From assembly GCA_947383685.1 (NCBI GenBank), contig CANDEE010000016.1:1-30126 (forward strand): a stretch of DNA of 30,126 nt, read 5' to 3'. The number at the start of each line of letters is the position of its first letter. Position 1 is the stretch's first letter. Of this stretch, positions 22,611-29,771 are shown in pieces. This stretch comes from an uncultured Pseudoflavonifractor sp. (GTDB lineage Bacteria > Bacillota > Clostridia > Oscillospirales > Oscillospiraceae). Under the pieces are notes generated by a model. It saw only the letters and a program-made list of their open reading frames with translations. It made no database searches and was not told where the DNA came from. Position numbers and translations under genes: made by a program.

Positions 22611-24605
22611 TCAATCCTCATCGGGGTTAAAGTAATAGGGCCGCATCAGGCTTCCCGCCTGCTCGGTGGAATCCTTCTGGCTGCCCAGCCGCAGGGTGGG
22701 TTCCATAGGCCCCCGGCGGCGGTCTGCGCGGCGCTTCTCTTTTTCCTGGACGGGACGGGTGGACGAAGGGGCTGCCCCTGTCCGCTTCTCCTGAGACGCG
22801 GCGTTCCGTTTCGGGGCGGAGGCCGGCACGGACTTGCGGGGGGCCTCGACTCCGGCGCTCTGCCGCCTGCCGGAGCGTTTTCCCTGCCTGGAAGCCGGAC
22901 CGCTGTGGGCGGGCGCCTGGGCCTTTTTGGAGGCAGGCTCCTGCCGGGGAGGCTCCTTGGGGGCCAGGAACCGGGCTGTGGCGTCCATAATGACCTCTCC
23001 AGCCAGGTCATTCTGAAAACGTTTGGCCTGAATGGCCCGCTCCTCCGCAAGCCACGCCTCATAAGCGGGGTCCCGCCTTTGGGCGCTCTGGGGAGGGGAG
23101 GGCCGGCGGGCCGCATCACCTCGTCCTGTGGGCTTCCCCTGCCTGGGAGCCATGGCGGAAAGGGCCTGGTCCAACGTCTTGCTGGGGCGGTAGCCCGCTG
23201 ACTTCTTCACGGCGGCGCCGCCCTGGGCGGGGGGCTTTCGCTCCTGCCGGGAAGCGGCGGGCTGAGCCGGGGCCTTATCCGCCTTGGGAGGTCTGGCGGA
23301 AGGGGAGGGAGCCGCGCCGCCGCACCCCGGAGCCTTTTCTGGCCTGGGGGCGGGGGAGGACTGCCTTGCCGCGGCCCGCTGTTTTTTTCGTTCCCGGGCG
23401 GCCTGACGGGCCTCGTCGTCGTCGGCGTTGACGATCTTTCCGTGCTTGTCCCGCTTGGGAGCCTCAAAATTCTGCATGGGGAAGGGGTGCCCCTCCACCA
23501 CAGGGATGGGCTTTTTCAGCAGTTTTTCAATGGGGGCCAGCAGTTCCTTTTCTCCGAACTCGCAAAAGGAGACCGCCGTGCCGCCATGGCCCGCCCGGCC
23601 TGTCCGGCCAATGCGGTGGACGTAGGTCTCGGGTACGTCGGGCAGGTTGTAGTTAAAGACGTGGGAGAGCTCCTCAATGTCAATGCCCCGGGCGGCGATG
23701 TCGGTGGCCACCAGGGCCTTGATCCGGCCGGCCTTAAAGTCCGCCAGGGCCTGCTGCCGGGCAGTCTGGCTCTTGTTGCCGTGAATGGCGGCGGAGGGGA
23801 TTCCCGCCTTGGCGAGGTCTCCCGCCACCTTATTAGCCCCGTGCTTGGTGCGGGTAAAGATGAGGGCATTCTTCACATCCGGGTGTTTTACCAGCATGGC
23901 CAGCAGCTTGGACTTGTTGCCCCGGTCCACATAGAAAAGCCGCTGGTCGATGACCTCTACCGGGGAGGACACCGGGTCCACCGCCACCTTGACGGGGTCA
24001 GTGAGAAGCTGGTCCACCAGCCCCTGGACCTCCGGGGGCATGGTGGCGGAGAAAAAGAGGGTCTGCTTCTTTTTGGGAAGCCAGGTGAGGATTTTTTTCA
24101 CGTCGTGAATAAAACCCATGTCCAGCATCCGGTCAGCCTCGTCCAGCACAAAAATTTCCAGCCGCTCCACATGGATAAAGCCCTGGTTGTGCAGGTCCTC
24201 CAGCCGCCCCGGAGTGGCGACCAAAATGTCCACCCCGGCCCGGAGCTTATCCACCTGGGGCTGCTGCCCCACCCCACCAAAAATGACGGCGGAACGGAGA
24301 GGCAAATTTTTCCCGTAAGCCTCGAAGCTCTCCTGGATTTGGAGAGCCAGCTCCCGGGTGGGGGTCAGAATGAGGGCCCGGATGGGCCGGCCCTGGAGGG
24401 GACGCTCCTTGAGCTGCTGCAAAATGGGGGTGGCAAAGGCGCAGGTCTTTCCTGTGCCCGTCTGGGCGCAGCCCAGCACGTCCCGGCCCGCAAGAGCGGG
24501 AGGGATGGCCTTCTCCTGAATAGGAGAGGGCTTTTCGTAGCCCAGGTCTCCCAGGGCGGAGAGGATCGGGGGGCACAGCCCCAGGTCTTGAAAGGTCATA
24601 GGCAT
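22611..24605 (-). CDS. DEAD-box RNA helicase with long basic C-terminal tail
   Basis: A 664-residue RhlE-like ATP-dependent RNA helicase. The helicase core has Q-motif F5...PSPIQ, motif I AQTGTGKT (47-54), motif Ia PTRELA (82-87), motif II DEAD (155-158), SAT (186-188) and motif VI HRIGRTGRAG (330-339). After about 390 comes a 275-residue tail rich in Arg, Lys, Ala, Pro and Ser, probably disordered and RNA-binding. The start is placed at 24605 (MPMTFQDLG), with AAGGA upstream; the longer frame upstream adds unrelated sequence. It has its own promoter and a 160-base structured leader. Such helicases help ribosome assembly or RNA decay, often in cold; the role here is inferred. Confidence 0.94.
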   Translation of the reverse strand: MPMTFQDLGLCPPILSALGDLGYEKPSPIQEKAIPPALAGRDVLGCAQTGTGKTCAFATPILQQLKERPLQGRPIRALILTPTRELALQIQESFEAYGKNLPLRSAVIFGGVGQQPQVDKLRAGVDILVATPGRLEDLHNQGFIHVERLEIFVLDEADRMLDMGFIHDVKKILTWLPKKKQTLFFSATMPPEVQGLVDQLLTDPVKVAVDPVSSPVEVIDQRLFYVDRGNKSKLLAMLVKHPDVKNALIFTRTKHGANKVAGDLAKAGIPSAAIHGNKSQTARQQALADFKAGRIKALVATDIAARGIDIEELSHVFNYNLPDVPETYVHRIGRTGRAGHGGTAVSFCEFGEKELLAPIEKLLKKPIPVVEGHPFPMQNFEAPKRDKHGKIVNADDDEARQAARERKKQRAAARQSSPAPRPEKAPGCGGAAPSPSARPPKADKAPAQPAASRQERKPPAQGGAAVKKSAGYRPSKTLDQALSAMAPRQGKPTGRGDAARRPSPPQSAQRRDPAYEAWLAEERAIQAKRFQNDLAGEVIMDATARFLAPKEPPRQEPASKKAQAPAHSGPASRQGKRSGRRQSAGVEAPRKSVPASAPKRNAASQEKRTGAAPSSTRPVQEKEKRRADRRRGPMEPTLRLGSQKDSTEQAGSLMRPYYFNPDED

Positions 24606-24630
24606 AAAAGCGTTCCTTTTTGTCGAATAT

Positions 24631-24754
24631 CCCACCCACAGCAAAACGGGGGCGCGTCTTATGACGCGTCCCGGGGTGGGAAAGCGGAACATATAGCGGC
24701 AAAGCCGGCCTCCGCCTTCCGCTGGCGGGGGCAAAAGCACGGTCTGTACCGTGC
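24631..24754 (-). promoter_or_regulatory. Structured 5' leader of the DEAD-box helicase mRNA
   Basis: Two structures are visible in the leader. Near the promoter, GCACGGT (24737-24743) pairs with ACCGTGC (24748-24754); on the minus strand it is followed by TTTTG, like a weak terminator. Closer to the start, outer arms CCCACCC (24631-24637) and GGGTGGG (24674-24680) enclose an inner stem CGCGTC (24653-24658) with GACGCG (24663-24668) extended by GGG/CCC. Attenuation or thermosensing are possible. Confidence 0.55.
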
Positions 24755-24774
24755 GGTCTATCATCCTGTCACCC

Positions 24775-24803
24775 AGTATACCACAGGCTGGAAAAAATTA
24801 CAA
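24775..24803 (-). promoter_or_regulatory. Promoter of the DEAD-box helicase
   Basis: On the minus strand TTGTAA (24803-24798) and TATACT (24780-24775) are 17 bases apart. The -35 covers the stop codon of the shikimate-kinase-like gene. The leader would be about 160 bases. Confidence 0.75.
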
Positions 24804-25295
24804 CTCCAACGCCTCGACGACCTTTTCCACCGTGTCCCTTACCGTGGGTTGTCCGGCCTCCACGGTCACATCGGCATACCTCTCATAAAAAGGCTCCCGC
24901 AGCTCGTAAAGGTCCCGGATAGTTTGCCCCGGGGCCAGGATCACACCCCGGCGGCTGAGATTCCACAGCCGCTTTTCCAGAACCTCACAGGGCAGCTTCA
25001 AATAGACCACCGGCCCCAATTCCTTCAGGCGCAAGGCCCCCTTTTCCCGCAGCACGGCGGAGCCGCCGGGGGAAAGGACGGTGTTTTCACACAGAAGCCG
25101 GGAAATGACCTCCGCCTCCGCATCCAAAAAACCCTCGTTTCCCAGGGAATCCAAAACATCTTGAAGGGTGGCGGCGCCGTGGGCCTCCACAATGAGAGGG
25201 TCCACGTCCAAAAAGGCATACCCCAGCCGCCGGGCCAGGCTCTTTCCCACCGTGGACTTTCCCGAGCCGGGCATTCCGATGAGCGTAATATTCAT
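24798..25295 (-). CDS. Shikimate-kinase-like P-loop kinase
   Basis: A 165-residue kinase of the shikimate kinase fold. Walker A GMPGSGKS (7-14) and the D30-V-D32 pair are normal, as is R133 in REPFYERY. But the substrate Arg of the GExxFR motif is Leu (L57 in GFLDAE), the GGG loop is GGS (77-79) and the lid is RRGVIL. Many gut Clostridia encode such proteins annotated shikimate kinase. No other aromatic-pathway gene is nearby. It may phosphorylate a different small molecule. The start is placed at 25295 (MNITLIG), with GAGGGGG upstream and matching the family start. It lies 67 bases after the ribbon-helix-helix gene and may share its transcript. Confidence 0.83.
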   Translation of the reverse strand: MNITLIGMPGSGKSTVGKSLARRLGYAFLDVDPLIVEAHGAATLQDVLDSLGNEGFLDAEAEVISRLLCENTVLSPGGSAVLREKGALRLKELGPVVYLKLPCEVLEKRLWNLSRRGVILAPGQTIRDLYELREPFYERYADVTVEAGQPTVRDTVEKVVEALEL

Positions 25296-25362
25296 GTCCC
25301 GGCCCCCTCTAAAAATCACATGGGGGCATTATAACAGAGCGGGCTTCAAAAGGCAAGGGGCC

Positions 25363-25557
25363 TTATTCCTCAATCTCCGCCCGCCCCACCGCGTCCCGCA
25401 GCAGCAGGTTGATGACCTCGTTCCGGGAGCGGTTACTTTGCGAGGCCAGCTCGTCCAGCTGCCCCAGCAAATCTTCCTTAATGCGGATGGAAATGACCTT
25501 GTTTCCGTCCTCTCCCCGCAGGGGAGAACGCTTTTTAATGGTAATTCTGTCGCTCAT
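25363..25557 (-). CDS. Ribbon-helix-helix (CopG-like) DNA-binding protein
   Basis: A 64-residue protein with the ribbon-helix-helix fold: a strand (about 20-26, KVISIRI) then helices EDLLGQLDELASQS and RNEVINLLLRDAV separated by NRS. It starts at ATG 25557 with GAGGTG five bases upstream. The N-terminal 18 residues are basic. It is divergent from a 58-residue gene, and a 19-bp palindrome lies in that gene's leader, a plausible operator. Such small proteins usually act as dimeric repressors. Target genes unknown; possibly itself, the divergent gene and the kinase downstream. Confidence 0.88.
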   Translation of the reverse strand: MSDRITIKKRSPLRGEDGNKVISIRIKEDLLGQLDELASQSNRSRNEVINLLLRDAVGRAEIEE

Positions 25558-25582
25558 ACTTTCACCTCATCAAAATTGTATG

Positions 25583-25612
25583 TTGACAGATTTTATAAAT
25601 ATATGTTACACT
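25583..25612 (+). promoter_or_regulatory. Promoter of the 58-residue gene
   Basis: A perfect TTGACA (25583-25588) and TACACT (25607-25612) with an 18-base spacer. The predicted start near 25619 places the palindrome at about +10 to +28. Confidence 0.68.
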
Positions 25613-25627
25613 TTCTGATGGCAAGTA

Positions 25628-25646
25628 GTATTCTAATATAGAATAC
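25628..25646. promoter_or_regulatory. 19-bp perfect palindrome between divergent genes
   Basis: GTATTCTA-ATA-TAGAATAC: two 8-bp arms and a 3-base centre. It lies downstream of the plus-strand promoter and about 70 bases upstream of the ribbon-helix-helix start. Candidate operator for that regulator; binding is inferred only from position and symmetry. Confidence 0.6.
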
Positions 25647-25679
25647 AAATAGAAATACAAAAAGAAAAAGAGGATTGCC

Positions 25680-25856
25680 ATGAGCGAGGACCAGCCCTGC
25701 CGGGAGACCCCCCTGGCCCAGGTACAGGAGTTGCGGGAGCTAAAGCGGCGGTACAGCATTTATAATAACGAGACTCTGCGCCGCTGGATGGAGGCGGTGA
25801 CGGGCAGCCACCGGCAGGCCATGGCGGAAATCTTGCAGGAGAGGGGAGCCTTGTAG
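25680..25856 (+). CDS. 58-residue protein of unknown function
   Basis: A short gene starting at ATG 25680 with AGAGGA seven bases upstream. The product has an Arg/Glu-rich helical centre (LAQVQELRELKRRYSIYNNE) and a second helix (LRRWMEAVTGSHRQAMAEIL); one Cys at position 7. It is likely all-helical and soluble. I do not recognise a family. Evidence for it being real is a promoter, ribosome-binding site and a terminator hairpin whose loop contains its stop codon. It diverges from the ribbon-helix-helix gene and precedes pdaB by 72 bases. The layout resembles a regulator and its target. Confidence 0.75.
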   Translation: MSEDQPCRETPLAQVQELRELKRRYSIYNNETLRRWMEAVTGSHRQAMAEILQERGAL

Positions 25857-25863
25857 GCTCCCC
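25843..25863 (+). terminator. Terminator overlapping the stop codon of the 58-residue gene
   Basis: GGGGAGCC (25843-25850) pairs with GGCTCCCC (25856-25863), loop TTGTA, followed by TTTTT. The TAG stop (25854-25856) spans the loop and the first base of the right arm. Confidence 0.88.
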
Positions 25864-25928
25864 CTTTTTACATCCGCATGACGGCCTCCCTCCCCACATA
25901 TAAATGTCCCAGAAAGGGAGGGACTACC

Positions 25929-26708
25929 ATGAAAATGATTGGCAAAGTATTCCACTTTAAGCAAAAGTATATGACGGTCCTGGGGTGCCTTTTGGCGGCA
26001 GCGGTAATGTTTGGGGCGGTGAACGCCCCGGCGGTGGTGGCCTCGGCCACCCAGCGGCAGCTTCCCATTTACTGTGTCCAGCGGGATCAAAAGATGATCT
26101 CTATTTCTTTTGACGCCGCCTGGGGCAACGAGGACACCCAGCAGCTCATCGACATTTTGGCGAAGTATGACATCAAGGCCACCTTTTTTGTGGTGGGGGA
26201 GTGGGTGGACAAATACCCCGAGTCAGTGAAGGCCCTTTCTGATGCGGGCCACGAGGTCATGAACCACTCCAACAACCATGCCCATATGTCCCAGCTTTCC
26301 CGGGATGAGATCATCGCGGATGTAAACGCCTGCAACGATAAGATCGAGGCGGTGACCGGGGTTCGCCCCACCCTCATCCGGCCTCCCTACGGGGAGTACG
26401 ACGACAACGTGATCTCCGCCATCCGGTCTATGGATATGGAGCCTATCCAGTGGGATGTGGACTCTCTGGACTGGAAAGACCTCTCCGCCGCCGACATCAC
26501 CAAGCGGGTCACAAGCAAGGTGCAGGCCGGCTCCATTGTCCTCTTTCACAACGCCGCCAAGCATACCCCGGAGGCGCTGCCCACCATTCTGGAGACCCTT
26601 CTCCAGCAGGGCTATACCTTTGTCCCCATCTCGCAGCTCATATTGCCCGGGGAATGCGGCACAGACTATACCCTGGACCACACCGGGCGGCAGTGTCCCG
26701 CTACTTGA
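25929..26708 (+). CDS. pdaB: PdaB-like polysaccharide deacetylase (sporulation)
   Basis: A 259-residue NodB-type polysaccharide deacetylase closest in pattern to PdaB, needed to keep spores dormant in B. subtilis. A hydrophobic segment (about 14-34) anchors or exports it. The motifs are SFDAAWG (60-66, with D62 as the single Asp of motif 1), H113 and H117 (NHSNNH), RPPYGEYD (151-158), WDVDSLDW (175-182) and LFHN (205-208, H207). The DAAW motif 1 is typical of PdaB. The start at 25929 follows GGGAGGG. The upstream GCATG and CATATAAA 16 bases apart resemble sporulation-sigma elements weakly. The stop overlaps the -35 of the next transcript. Confidence 0.9.
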   Translation: MKMIGKVFHFKQKYMTVLGCLLAAAVMFGAVNAPAVVASATQRQLPIYCVQRDQKMISISFDAAWGNEDTQQLIDILAKYDIKATFFVVGEWVDKYPESVKALSDAGHEVMNHSNNHAHMSQLSRDEIIADVNACNDKIEAVTGVRPTLIRPPYGEYDDNVISAIRSMDMEPIQWDVDSLDWKDLSAADITKRVTSKVQAGSIVLFHNAAKHTPEALPTILETLLQQGYTFVPISQLILPGECGTDYTLDHTGRQCPAT

Positions 26709-26733
26709 CAATTTTCCCACGCTCGTATAAAAT
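26705..26733 (+). promoter_or_regulatory. Promoter of the thiT riboswitch transcript
   Basis: A perfect TTGACA (26705-26710) and TAAAAT (26728-26733) with a 17-base spacer. The -35 includes the TGA stop of pdaB. Transcription would start near 26740, just before the TPP aptamer. Confidence 0.8.
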
Positions 26734-26754
26734 AAACCCCAGACCGCGAGGACA

Positions 26755-26860
26755 AACTGAATACAGGGGCGCTGGACGCAAGTCCGGCTGAGATGCAGAA
26801 GCGTAGTGCCGCTTCCGGTCCCTCGAACCTGATCCGGGTAATGCCGGCGTAGGAAGCGAT
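26755..26860 (+). ncRNA. TPP (THI-element) riboswitch
   Basis: The thiamine pyrophosphate aptamer is clear: CAGGGGCGC, then GGCTGAGA (26786-26793), an arm of variable length (GAAGCG...CGCTTC), then GAACCTGATCC (26825-26835) and GTAATGCCGGCGTAGGAA (26838-26855). These match the conserved blocks of the class. A terminator follows 25 bases later, so TPP should switch transcription off. It precedes thiT, its classical target. Confidence 0.96.
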
Positions 26861-26885
26861 TTAGTGGACTTTTTGTCTCTTTTTC

Positions 26886-26929
26886 GTACCGCAGCGCGAA
26901 TTCCCGGTTTGCGCCTGCGGTACTTTTTT
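26886..26929 (+). terminator. Riboswitch expression-platform terminator
   Basis: GTACCGCAG (26886-26894) pairs with CTGCGGTAC (26915-26923), with further CGC/GCG pairing inside; then TTTTTT (26924-26929). It lies between the aptamer and thiT and should form when TPP is bound. Confidence 0.9.
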
Positions 26930-26948
26930 GAAAAGAGAGGCAAACAAA

Positions 26949-27530
26949 ATGGCAAACGTAGACACAAAGAAGTACTACCTTCCCCTGCGCTCGGTGGTGG
27001 AGGGAGGAGTTTTGGTGGCCATGGCCGAGATTCTGGGCTACATCAAGCTCTACCGGTTTCCCTATGGCGGCTCGGTGACGCTGATGATGCTCCCCATCAT
27101 TGTTTTTGCCCTGCGCTGGGGCGTGGGTAAGGGCCTGCTGGCGGGCCTGGCCCTGGGTACTCTGGATTTTATGCTGGACGGTGGCATTGCCATCGGTTGG
27201 CAGTCCATTTTGGGAGACTATGTGATTGCCTGCGCTCTCATTGGCCTGGCCGGGTTTGGAAAACAGATCAAGGGGATGGCGGGGGTGGTGACCGGCACGG
27301 TACTGGGCTGCCTGGGGCGGTTCCTGTCCCTGTGGGTCACCGGAGCCACCCTGTGGGGCGAGTACATGCCGGAGGAATTTTTGGGCCTGCCCATGACGAA
27401 TGAGTGGGTCTACTCCCTGCTCTACCAGCTGGCCACTGTGGGGATTGCCGGCGTGGTGACGGTGATTGTGGCGGTTTTGCTGATGGCCACCCCCGCGAAA
27501 AAGCTCCTGTTGGGGGAGGATTTGAGGTAA
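26949..27530 (+). CDS. thiT: Energy-coupled thiamine transporter ThiT
   Basis: The 193-residue substrate-binding membrane subunit of an ECF-type importer for thiamine. About six membrane segments are visible. Family blocks are VVEGGVLVAMAEIL (first helix, which contacts the EcfT subunit), YRFPYGGSVTLMMLPI (35-50), a GWQSILGDY segment (83-91) and a WGEY motif (136-139) with N151. The start is at ATG 26949, with AGAGG eight bases upstream; a TTG 21 bases upstream is less likely. It is the first gene after the TPP riboswitch, which confirms the substrate. EcfA/EcfT genes are not in this window and are usually shared. Confidence 0.96.
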   Translation: MANVDTKKYYLPLRSVVEGGVLVAMAEILGYIKLYRFPYGGSVTLMMLPIIVFALRWGVGKGLLAGLALGTLDFMLDGGIAIGWQSILGDYVIACALIGLAGFGKQIKGMAGVVTGTVLGCLGRFLSLWVTGATLWGEYMPEEFLGLPMTNEWVYSLLYQLATVGIAGVVTVIVAVLLMATPAKKLLLGEDLR

Positions 27531-27555
27531 TACAAAAGAGAAAGAAGGGACTGCC

Positions 27556-28362
27556 TTGGGAAAATTTGACGGCGTATTGCTGGCGACGGATTTTGACGAT
27601 ACCTTTTGCCCCGCCAGCGTGGTAGTCCCCCAGGTCAATTTAGACGCGGTAGAATACTTTAAGTCCCAGGGCGGCCTTTTTACCATTGCTACGGGCCGCG
27701 CCCACCGAACCTTTGCCCCCCAGCTCCACCAAGCCCCGGTGAACGCGCCGGTGGTTTTGTCCAACGGCGGGCAAATTTACGATTTTGCCAGGGACGAGCT
27801 GGTGCTGGATAAGCCGTTGCCGAATACCATTTTGGACGATTTGCAGGAGGTAATGGCTGTCTGCCCCCAGGTGGGTATCGAGGGCTACTACGGCGACCAG
27901 GTCTATGTTTGGAACTCCAACCACTGGATTGATTACCATCTGAAAAAGGCCAGGACCGAGGCCATTCTTTGCCCGGTGGCGGAAATGCCCCTTCCCTGGA
28001 GCAAGGCTATTTTGGAAAATGACAACGAAATTTTGCTTCCGGCCCAGGCCTATATCCGCAAAAAATGGCCCGACCGCTACGAGGCCATTTTCTCCAACTT
28101 TCATATGTTGGAGATTACCGCCAAGGGAGCCACCAAGGGCGGCACGGTTTTGGAGCTGGCTCAACGGCTGGGGATTCGGCGGGAAAACCTTTACTGCGTG
28201 GGGGATAACCAGAACGACCTGCCCATGCTGGAGATTTCGGCGGTTCCCTTTGCCCCTGCCAACTGCGCCCAGGAGGTCAAGGACTGGGGAGCGGAGCTTC
28301 TTCCTCCCTGCGAGGAGGGGGCCATAGCGGCCCTGATCCACATTTTGGACACAAGATATTAA
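27556..28362 (+). CDS. Cof-type HAD phosphatase in the thiT operon
   Basis: A 268-residue HAD-superfamily phosphatase with a C2 (Cof) cap. Motif I is D12-F-D14-D15-T (nucleophile D12), motif II T46-G-R, motif III K195 (with K190 nearby) and motif IV GDNQND (216-221, D217 and D221). The cap lies at about 75-185. The start is a TTG at 27556; AAGGGA lies upstream and no ATG fits. It follows thiT by 25 bases, with no promoter between, and a terminator ends the unit. It should therefore be controlled by TPP. E. coli Cof acts on a thiamine-pathway pyrophosphate; a role in thiamine salvage is a plausible inference. Confidence 0.9.
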   Translation: MGKFDGVLLATDFDDTFCPASVVVPQVNLDAVEYFKSQGGLFTIATGRAHRTFAPQLHQAPVNAPVVLSNGGQIYDFARDELVLDKPLPNTILDDLQEVMAVCPQVGIEGYYGDQVYVWNSNHWIDYHLKKARTEAILCPVAEMPLPWSKAILENDNEILLPAQAYIRKKWPDRYEAIFSNFHMLEITAKGATKGGTVLELAQRLGIRRENLYCVGDNQNDLPMLEISAVPFAPANCAQEVKDWGAELLPPCEEGAIAALIHILDTRY

Positions 28363-28407
28363 AAAACAAAGAGTATTTCTCGGGATGAGAAATACTCTTT
28401 GTTTTTT
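28361..28407. terminator. Bidirectional terminator after the HAD gene
   Basis: A perfect 21-bp hairpin: arm 28361-28381 (begins AAAAAACAAAGAG, ends TTTCTC) pairs with 28387-28407, loop GGGAT. Its first bases are the end of the HAD stop codon. It also serves the converging transglutaminase-like gene, which ends 20 bases away. Confidence 0.95.
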
Positions 28408-28427
28408 AAAAGGTTGAGAGCAGGAAA

Positions 28428-29771
28428 TTATAAAAATTCAAATTCTACCGTTTCTACGGTTCTCTCCATCCCGGAGCTGTCCAGGTCCACGCCGTCCACG
28501 GTCATCTCCCCAAGCTGGTTGTCATAGGGGTCGTTGCGGTAGCAGGGGTCGGGGGGCGTGAGGGGGGCCTGAAATACAGAGTTTGCCACCATGCGGCAGG
28601 GGTCCAGGTTGCCGAAATAGTGCTTCCTTCTGGCGGCTTCCCCGTTCCTCCGGGCGGAGGAGCCAAAGGAGGGGTCGGCAAAGAGCCAGCCGTAGGGGTG
28701 AACGTAGAACATGGCCCAATCGTGGGCCCCGGAGTCCTCCGGAGTGGCGTGAAGGCCGCTCTGCCACCGGGCGGGCACCCCCGCAATCCGGCACAGGGTA
28801 ATAAAGAGCAGGGCCATGACCCCGCAGTCTCCCCGCAGCTCCTTGGCGCAGGAGTCGGCAATATCGTCCAGCAGCACATAGGCGGGCTGGTAGCGGTAGT
28901 CCACATTTCCGGTCACATAGTCGTAAATGGCCCCCGCCTTTTCCACCGGGGTCTTGCAGTCTTTGGTAATACGGGCCGCCAATTCCCGGAGATAGGGGGT
29001 AAAGGCGATGTGGGGCAGCTCCTCCTGGGTATCAAAGGTGGGCTGCGCCTCGCCGCATTTCAGGGTATAGGGGTCCACATAGGGGGCGTGGTGCTTGTAG
29101 CGGTAGGTCACCTCGAAGGAATCCCGCTGGCTGCTTTCCCAGTAGATGGTCCGGGCGGCGGAATCCGCCGGGGCCAGAACATAACCGGGGGTAGCGCCTA
29201 AAATCTCAATGTCGCTCTGCTGGGGACAGTCCGCTGGGATAGGAAGCCAGGCCTGGACCTTCTTCCCGGCGGCAGGCTGGACGGCCTTGACCGCGGCCTT
29301 CAGAGTGATGCGGGCGGTAAGACCGCCCTCCTTTTTCATCCGGGCAAGCATTTCATCCCGCTTGGTGTGATCCTCCGCCTCCCGCTTCAGGCCGGGGGCT
29401 TCCTTTTCCGCGTAAATGCGCACACAGCTCAAAAAGCGGTCATGGTACTGGATGCGCCCGTTTACATACCGCCAGTCAATGCGGCGGTTGTCTACCAGAG
29501 CGTCAAACTGCTCCCCGGTAAACTCGGGCCATTCGGCCCGAACCTGGGCAATGGCCTCCTCCCGGCTCAGAGGATAGTTGGCCTCCAAGCGCTTTAGGCG
29601 CTCCCGCTCGGCCCGGAGCCGGGGAGCCAGCTCGGGCTGAGTCCCGGAGGAGAGGTAGCTGTCAATAAGCCGCAGTGCGCCGGGAATATCCCCTGCCTTC
29701 ACCCGCCGCTCTACATCGGCGGGCAGCGCGTCCATCAAATGGCGGAAATCCTCGTTTTGAGAAGGGCTCAT
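28428..29771 (-). CDS. Transglutaminase-like protein, no signal peptide
   Basis: A 447-residue protein with a papain-like transglutaminase core at about 270-400. The Cys-His-Asp triad is visible: C316 (GDCGVMALL), H350 (GAHDWAMF) and D367 (FADPSFG). No signal peptide or membrane segment is seen, so it is probably cytoplasmic. Residues 1-150 are charged and helical, family unknown; 150-240 look like a beta-rich domain. The ATG overlaps the aspS stop by four bases (ATGA), so translation is coupled. Bacterial members can be proteases or amidases; the substrate is unknown. It is not obviously tied to tRNA charging. Confidence 0.87.
   Translation of the reverse strand: MSPSQNEDFRHLMDALPADVERRVKAGDIPGALRLIDSYLSSGTQPELAPRLRAERERLKRLEANYPLSREEAIAQVRAEWPEFTGEQFDALVDNRRIDWRYVNGRIQYHDRFLSCVRIYAEKEAPGLKREAEDHTKRDEMLARMKKEGGLTARITLKAAVKAVQPAAGKKVQAWLPIPADCPQQSDIEILGATPGYVLAPADSAARTIYWESSQRDSFEVTYRYKHHAPYVDPYTLKCGEAQPTFDTQEELPHIAFTPYLRELAARITKDCKTPVEKAGAIYDYVTGNVDYRYQPAYVLLDDIADSCAKELRGDCGVMALLFITLCRIAGVPARWQSGLHATPEDSGAHDWAMFYVHPYGWLFADPSFGSSARRNGEAARRKHYFGNLDPCRMVANSVFQAPLTPPDPCYRNDPYDNQLGEMTVDGVDLDSSGMERTVETVEFEFL

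Noticed and set aside
23442..25334. A 630-codon plus-strand frame across the helicase and kinase genes
   Set aside because: Antisense shadow of two clear families, with no ribosome-binding site or domains.
25363..25856. RHH gene plus 58-residue gene as a toxin-antitoxin pair
   Set aside because: They diverge rather than form an operon, and the small protein shows no toxin motif.
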